Positions 57,881-64,000 of a DNA stretch of 64,000 nucleotides are shown piece by piece (the first letter of the stretch is position 1; every line of letters begins with the position of its first letter). The DNA is from Escarpia spicata (taxonomy: Eukaryota > Annelida > Polychaeta > Sabellida > Siboglinidae), in the NCBI GenBank assembly GCA_963995525.1, contig OZ023217.1, positions 24,163,494 to 24,227,493 on the forward strand. The letters run 5' to 3'. Under the pieces are notes generated by a model, which was not told the DNA's origin, made no database searches, and worked only from the letters and a program-made list of their open reading frames with translations. The position numbers were made by a program, and so were the translations under genes.

Positions 57881-60256
57881 ACCTGATGAAAGGTTTGAAG
57901 TGTACGTGGCCACAGCATATCGGGGGCTGACATCTTCAATGGGAAGCCCTGGGTGAAAGCTATGCGGTCCTTTCGGGGTGTATCAGCAGCGCTCTTGAAG
58001 CGGTTTCTGTCAACAGGGCCGAAGACATTTGAGCAGATAGACCAGTATCTGGACACTGCTCGCCTCCATCCAACTGGCCGACACTGGGTGGACAACTTCC
58101 TTCTCTCCACACTCCTCGTCCACTAGTTTGAGCGTGCAGAGAGAGAGGGTGACATTTACTTCAAGCAGCTGGTCATGGAGTGCATGCTGAAGTACTTCTT
58201 TCTCGCTGGACATGTGCAGTACGCCCGCTATCTCACTCAGTACCTGCTGGAGATGCCTGTGCTCCCTGCTGAGGCCAAGGTGGACCTTGAGTCTAGCGCT
58301 TTTGTTTGTCGACACCATGTGGGATACTGGAATGCTGTCTCTGGTGATCAGTTTTGGCGAGCAGACTGCCATCAAAATCGGAAAGGGAGCTCTCAGGGGC
58401 ATGATTATCTGCTGAGCTAGTTTGTGAGTGGATCGACGCCTTCCCCATCACCGTGCACGTGTCAGACCGCGTGGACTACATCTACTCTGCTGATCCACCA
58501 GGCCATTATGCACAGAAACAGCACAAGGAGGAGTTGAAACACCGGCGTGTCTTGGATGCGGATGATCGGGGTCTCATTGATGCAGATGTGCAGAAGTTTC
58601 ATCGCCCTCATCTGTACAATCACGTCACCGGCCAAGTTGCTCCTGCTGAAGTGAATGTGGCTGATTCGATTGTGCTTGGAGAAAAGATGCAGAGCAAGTA
58701 CAGCGCCAGTTTTCTCGATGGGTTCTACGACACAATCAGTAGTCCCATCAAGACGATGGACGTTCTAAAGAAGCAGGACAAGGGCAACAAGGGCAGGCCA
58801 GTCATCGATCTTGAGAACATTTTTCTCCGGCTCTTGGTGATTGGTCAGTGGCGGCAGATGGAGCTTGAGCCTCTGTTCAACTACGAGCTGTGTGCAGTGC
58901 CTCCATCGCTCTTCGACGAGCATGGTTGTCTCCGCAAAGCCAACAAGTCGGGGCTGGTCAAGCGCCTGGGTATGCTCCAGATCTCGCCAATAGCTGCCGA
59001 AATTGTCATCATGGATGTTCAGCAGCTGTTCTACCGTATCGTGTGGCCACACGGCGGCAGTCCCTCAGATCTGATCGCATCCATCCTGGGTCGTCTGAGT
59101 CACTAACCAGATGGTACTGAGAAAATCATTGTCTTCGACAAGTACCAAGATGTATCTGCCAAGGATCACGAGAGAATACGACGAGCTGGTGAAGTTATCC
59201 TCATCTACGAGCTCTCCATCACCAGTCCTCTGCCCAAAAGAGATGCAATCCCGAAGAGCAAGAACAAGCGCAGCTTGACGAGCGTGTTGTCTACCTTCAG
59301 TGGAGGAGAGAATGTGACGATGGAGCGTTTGGTCATGATGAGGCGGCCATCACCGTGATCTCCTATGTCATTGAGGCTCCCAACTCTGGCAAAAGCATGA
59401 TCCGTGTACTTAGCGACGACACAGATCCTACTAGTCTATTGGGTGTATCTCGAGGAGATGGTGTGCAAGGTGCAGATGGAACGGTGGGATGGGACAGTGC
59501 TGGATGTCAACGCCAACTACGCTGACATAGGGCCACAGTGTCTGCAGCTGCTTGGCATGCACGCCCTCAGCGGGTGCGACACCACCTCATATCCGTATGC
59601 CAAAGGCAAGATCAATGCACTTAACACCTTGCTCACTGGGGACTTCCCAGGTTTGGATGATATGCTGAGGGAAGTGGTCGCCACGCCGGCGGATCAGATG
59701 GAGACGGCGAAAACCTTCATCGCCCTGTATGGTCAGCCACTGGGGACATCCATGGAGTCTGCACGCTTCACACTCTACACAAAGAAGAAGAAAAATCCAA
59801 AAGTCAAGGCCTGCGGGCCCATCTGCAAGTCAAGCTGTGGAAAGCGGCAGACCAGCAAGCCACACCCGATGAGTCAGCCGATATCACTCACTTCGGGTGG
59901 GAGACCCGGGATACCGTCCCCTCTCCTGTTATTGCTCAGGGTGACCTACGCCCACCACACTTGTGTGGTGTGATTCATTGTGAGTGTAGGACACGGGGCA
60001 AGAAGTGCAGAACGGAGGTTTGTGGCTGCCACGAAGAACATCTTTCGTGCACGTCATACTGCAACTACTCTGGCGAAGAGGGCTGCTGGAATCCGTACAC
60101 TCAGGCTCAGGCTGGAGACGAGGAGGGTATCGAGATGGAGGATACTAAGGAGGAGGATTTTGAGGATAAGGGTGTAGGTGAGGAGGGTGAAGACATGACG
60201 ATATTGAGGATGGTCTTGCTGATCCTGATTACCTGGATGATGAGTGGGAGTAGATA
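57881..60256 (+). pseudogene. Broken gene of a mobile-element-associated family with CXC cluster
   Basis: Conceptual pieces in order, separated by frameshifts and stops: KPWVKAMRSFRGVSAALLKR (about 57938); ECMLKYFFLAGHVQYARYLT and SSAFVCRHH (58131-58420); VHVSDRVDYIYSADPPGHY to IVIMDVQQLFYRIVWPHGG (58453-59106); SAKDHERIRRAGE (about 59155); GHDEAAITVISYVIEA and LSDDTD (59325-59425); LLGMHALSGCDTTSYPYAKG to YTKKKK (59404-59830); then CECRTRGKKCRTEVCGCHEE..CTSYCNYSGEEGCWNP and an acidic tail to about 60256. I recall such sequences as highly repeated in marine animal genomes, function unnamed. The 5' end is missing. Acidic positions are suggestive of a PIN-like nuclease, an inference only. Confidence 0.75.
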
Positions 60257-60910
60257 AATGGTAAAGATTATTAGGCGATATCTGCAGTTACTAAGATAGC
60301 GTAAACCTTACACTTATAGCATAGCATCGTGTAAGACTATCTTTTATCCATAGTTATGGAGATCAATCCTTGTATCATCCATACAATGACTTTCGTGCAT
60401 GATTATTTAATAGAAGAATTTCCCTCACAAAGAAATATGAATGCCAATGTTCATAATGATATTTGCACTATATACTACGTGTTTTAAATATGACTGATTA
60501 CTGTTTTTTCTCACGAAAAAATGTGTCAAATATTGTAAGATTATCCATTTATGTGCATGAATAAACTAAAATATAAATTGGCAGAAGTTTCCATTCATTG
60601 TCCACAAGAAATCAAACATTTGACCTTCACCTGACCTTCAGCGTCTGATCTTGACCTTGATTTGAAAATATAAAATCAGAAATGGATCCTACGCACCCAA
60701 CACCCCTTAAAAGAGGTCGTATACATCATTCTAGGACAAGTAGTTCAAAAGTAAAATTTTCGAGATATCGCCCAGTGGCCATCTTGGATTTATGCAAATT
60801 ACCAGAGTTGCCCAAAGTTGCCGTTTGAGCAACCAAGCTGAATTTGTTCTAGGACCCCATATGAGTACAACTCAACAAAAAAAGTTCATAGGATAGAACA
60901 TTTCTAGGTT

Positions 60911-62550
60911 CATGAAATGACAAAACGACTATAAGGCGATGGTCTTCATTCGATTAATAGGCAATGCTTTCTAAAATATCGTCTGCATCTCCCAAACAAC
61001 AATCGTATCAATAGATTAAGGGAGGGATGGAGTTCTCTTTTAGAGTTCAGCTTTCTCAAGAAAAGGTAGACCTTAATTCTACCATTACATGGACACTTAT
61101 TACAAATAGTCCTCATAAAGAATCCCATTTTTCCCTAGGGTTCAATGTTCCACACGTGACATGTCATTATTATCTCTCTCAGTCAGCTTGAAGGTAATTT
61201 TCTCTCGACTATCTTCAGCGATTATATCTGGGACTTTCCTCTCGTGCTTTACAATTTTCTTTTTTGCATTCATATTCCGACACCACTTCTGTTACAACAC
61301 TGCCTTATCATTACCACTCGCTTCTCGCGCACCTCCTCTTGCTTGCTCTGTCTCGACCTCCTCCCGCCCCCCACTGCTCTTATATGTCGTTGCTCTCAGA
61401 ACACGGTGGTATTTCAGGAGAAGACACTCCCATGTATATGAAGAGATCAGATTTCGGCAACACAACGCCTTTGTAATCCCCGTATTCACGACGTGGCCAC
61501 GTTGGAGTCACACGACCAAAACCAATGGCAGACCTTTAGCCGGATCACTGTTGATAGCGGCGTATTGTCCCCACTTGTAGGGAGGCAGTTACGCAACAAA
61601 TGCATTCTTATGCGCACAGCTCGCGCACATGCCTACACACGCATTCACGCACGCATGTCGGTTTTCCAGATGTTCACACCTCCCGCTCCACAGCATGCAT
61701 TCTCCGATATATTTATTACTAAAAGTCTTCGTATTTCCACGGCCTCATTAGGCCTACCTGTCTCTGCTCTCAGTGTCTTTGCCTAACACCTATAAAACTG
61801 TGTTCTCCTTTGTAATATCTAGCTTTACTTCGCCGAATGTTTACCACAACGAGGTATCTCGGTCGTTCCCCGTTGCGTAACTTACCTCTTCTGACCAAGC
61901 AGTGCACCTGCTGCAAGAAAGGACCGCGTTTCCGGCAACCTGCATGTGATGGTCCACTCACCAACGTGGTGTGTTGGTCACTTTTGTAGGCGAGGAAAGC
62001 CGTCACTATAAGGTCTGGGGAGTAGATGCCCTAGCTGATGATCATGTTGATTAAATATCTCGCAAGAGGGTGGCACAGAACATCAGTTATTAGGGTGAAC
62101 GCCTGCCTGACACTTCACCGAGGTTACACCGAGCACGTGTTGTCTCTGTTCATTTGTGAATGATTCTGTGTGCCGTTTATTAATGTAAAACCACGTAATT
62201 CTACGTACCAAGACTTTTAAATATCCTTGTGTAACTCCAATTATGCCCAAACGATCACAGTAAATCAACGTTGCACGTTAGTTATCTTTGCCAAGTTAAA
62301 CTGACAGCTAGGATACAGTTAATCATGCATGTATGTGTTTACTGTCTATGTTTGATGTGCAACCAGTCCCCGGTATAGCACAGAAGTCGTGATCTCAAGC
62401 ATGTCGTTACCACTGTCTGCCCGTATTCTCAAGGTAGGCCATGCTTCGTGATCTGCGTGTGTTATACTGATAGCATCGGGACTTTGAACATTACTAAATG
62501 CTCTTCACAAACTACCCTCCTCATGGACAATGAAATGTTACTGGTATTGT
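60911..62550. other. Flank with no recognised gene
   Basis: Mixed-composition sequence; the 61161 and 61493 open frames have no family likeness. A His/Ala-rich frame at 61615-61650 comes from a CACACGCA-type run. Confidence 0.4.
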
Positions 62551-63064
<514 letters not shown>

Positions 63065-63435
63065 GCACAGACGCACAGACGCACAGACAATTACGTTTAC
63101 ATGTTAATCCATAACATCACTTCGACTATAAGTAAATGAACGTCTACATATACCCAACGCCGTCTTAATTTAAATTGACAATCATTTACTATCGACATAC
63201 CTTCATTCTTGATTGCTACTTCTCGGACAGCTACCGTACAATATAACAAAACATGTCAATTATTCCGCACTATTGCACATGAACATAATCTGTACATAAA
63301 TATGATTCAAATTAAACGTTCAGATAATAGGCATTGAGGTCACCGTTTATGCATTGAACAATACAAGCAAGATCACATGCCAACAACAACGAATAAACGG
63401 TTGTGCACGTCCCAGTGACACGCAATAGGGCCAAG

Positions 63436-63555
<120 letters not shown>

Positions 63556-64000
63556 TATTCTAAACACCAACCTGTGTGTTTCTTCGTCATTACAAAAACA
63601 GTGAGTTCAGACGTGCAATTCGGTAAGTTGTGTGGATTTCTCCTTTTTATTTGACATTCATAGCAGATAATCAAAGCGGACGTATTGTTGGTGTTTTTAT
63701 AGTCTGGTAAATCTCTGTGAAGGACCTATGTGTAGCCATTTTGAAAGGACGAGTCCTACCTACCTTTTGACTAGATATAATTTTAAACCCTCCAATTGCA
63801 CCCTCTGAGGCTTGCCAAAAACCTCCACTGGCGCCGGAACAAATGAATATATTGGGTTGGCTGAGCCGAAGCTTCAGAGCGATTTCTTTATCGGATCATG
63901 ACATCGAAAGACGGGAGTGAGGGTGCTGTTGGAGATATGAGTTATGCAGTACCACCTTTACAATGTATGTTAAATATTCAAACATATAGGGCCTATGTCA

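Larger units (their letters stand above)
56910..60910. mobile_element. 4-kb element with inverted arms of almost 1 kb
   Basis: Left arm 56910-57880 and right arm 59952-60910 are reverse complements end to end with small indels, sharing outer end AACCTAGAAATGTTCTATCC and inner end around CCACCACAC. By eye identity is roughly 90 percent. Each arm contains the 3' coding end (a Cys-rich CXC cluster and an acidic tail) of the broken gene that fills the 2.07 kb centre, so the cluster occurs twice, in opposite directions. No convincing target duplication was found at the outer ends. Confidence 0.85.

Overview
The window is animal nuclear DNA. Genes are split by GT-AG introns, introns carry many minisatellites, and there are decayed non-LTR retrotransposons (LINEs) and foldback elements. 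A CR1-like LINE with a 2A-like motif and a PHD finger, together with a repeat gene ending in a Cys-rich CXC cluster, suggests a marine invertebrate (a lophotrochozoan or non-vertebrate deuterostome). This is inference; no species can be named.

Three host genes are supported by exon-by-exon phase agreement. (1) 316-14280, plus strand: the C-terminal part (eight exons, about 681 residues) of a salt-inducible kinase 3 (SIK3) orthologue. Its kinase domain lies upstream of the window. A long 3' region with a possible poly(A) signal near 18552 follows. (2) About 36137 down to 26093, minus strand: five in-phase exons of a Jhy-like gene (JHY, a cilium-linked family in vertebrates), with one 2.6 kb exon carrying a very long Gln/Leu-rich segment. 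Its 5' untranslated exon(s) and last exon were not found. SIK3 and this gene are convergent. (3) 47970-55462, plus strand: a complete six-exon annexin-like gene encoding 337 residues. It starts Met-Gly-Cys (a likely dual acylation signal) and has lost the usual type II calcium loops. It is divergent from the Jhy-like gene.

Mobile and repetitive DNA fills the rest. Introns of SIK3 carry 43-, 41-, 49-, 10- and 24-bp tandem arrays, and one hosts a 1.5 kb inverted-repeat element with a smaller palindrome nested inside. 18.6-21.0 kb holds three LINE 3' ends; 21.5-22.1 kb a tandem array whose orientation flips; 24.66-25.2 kb a 33-bp array. The Jhy-like introns hold several foldback elements, one flanked by TAA. 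41.6-44.9 kb is a nearly full-length, frameshifted CR1-like LINE on the minus strand. 45.6-46.4 kb is a foldback element with an 8-bp target duplication, itself interrupted by a truncated LINE with its own 5-bp duplication. The last annexin intron holds a 1.9 kb array of 26-bp units. 56.9-60.9 kb is an element with inverted arms of almost 1 kb around a broken gene of a mobile-element-associated family. The window ends with a CT/GA mirror tract and a CA microsatellite.

The best candidates for something undescribed are the calcium-site-less acylated annexin, the 56.9-60.9 kb inverted element, the nested 45.6-46.4 kb element, and the altered 2A-like motif in the LINE.
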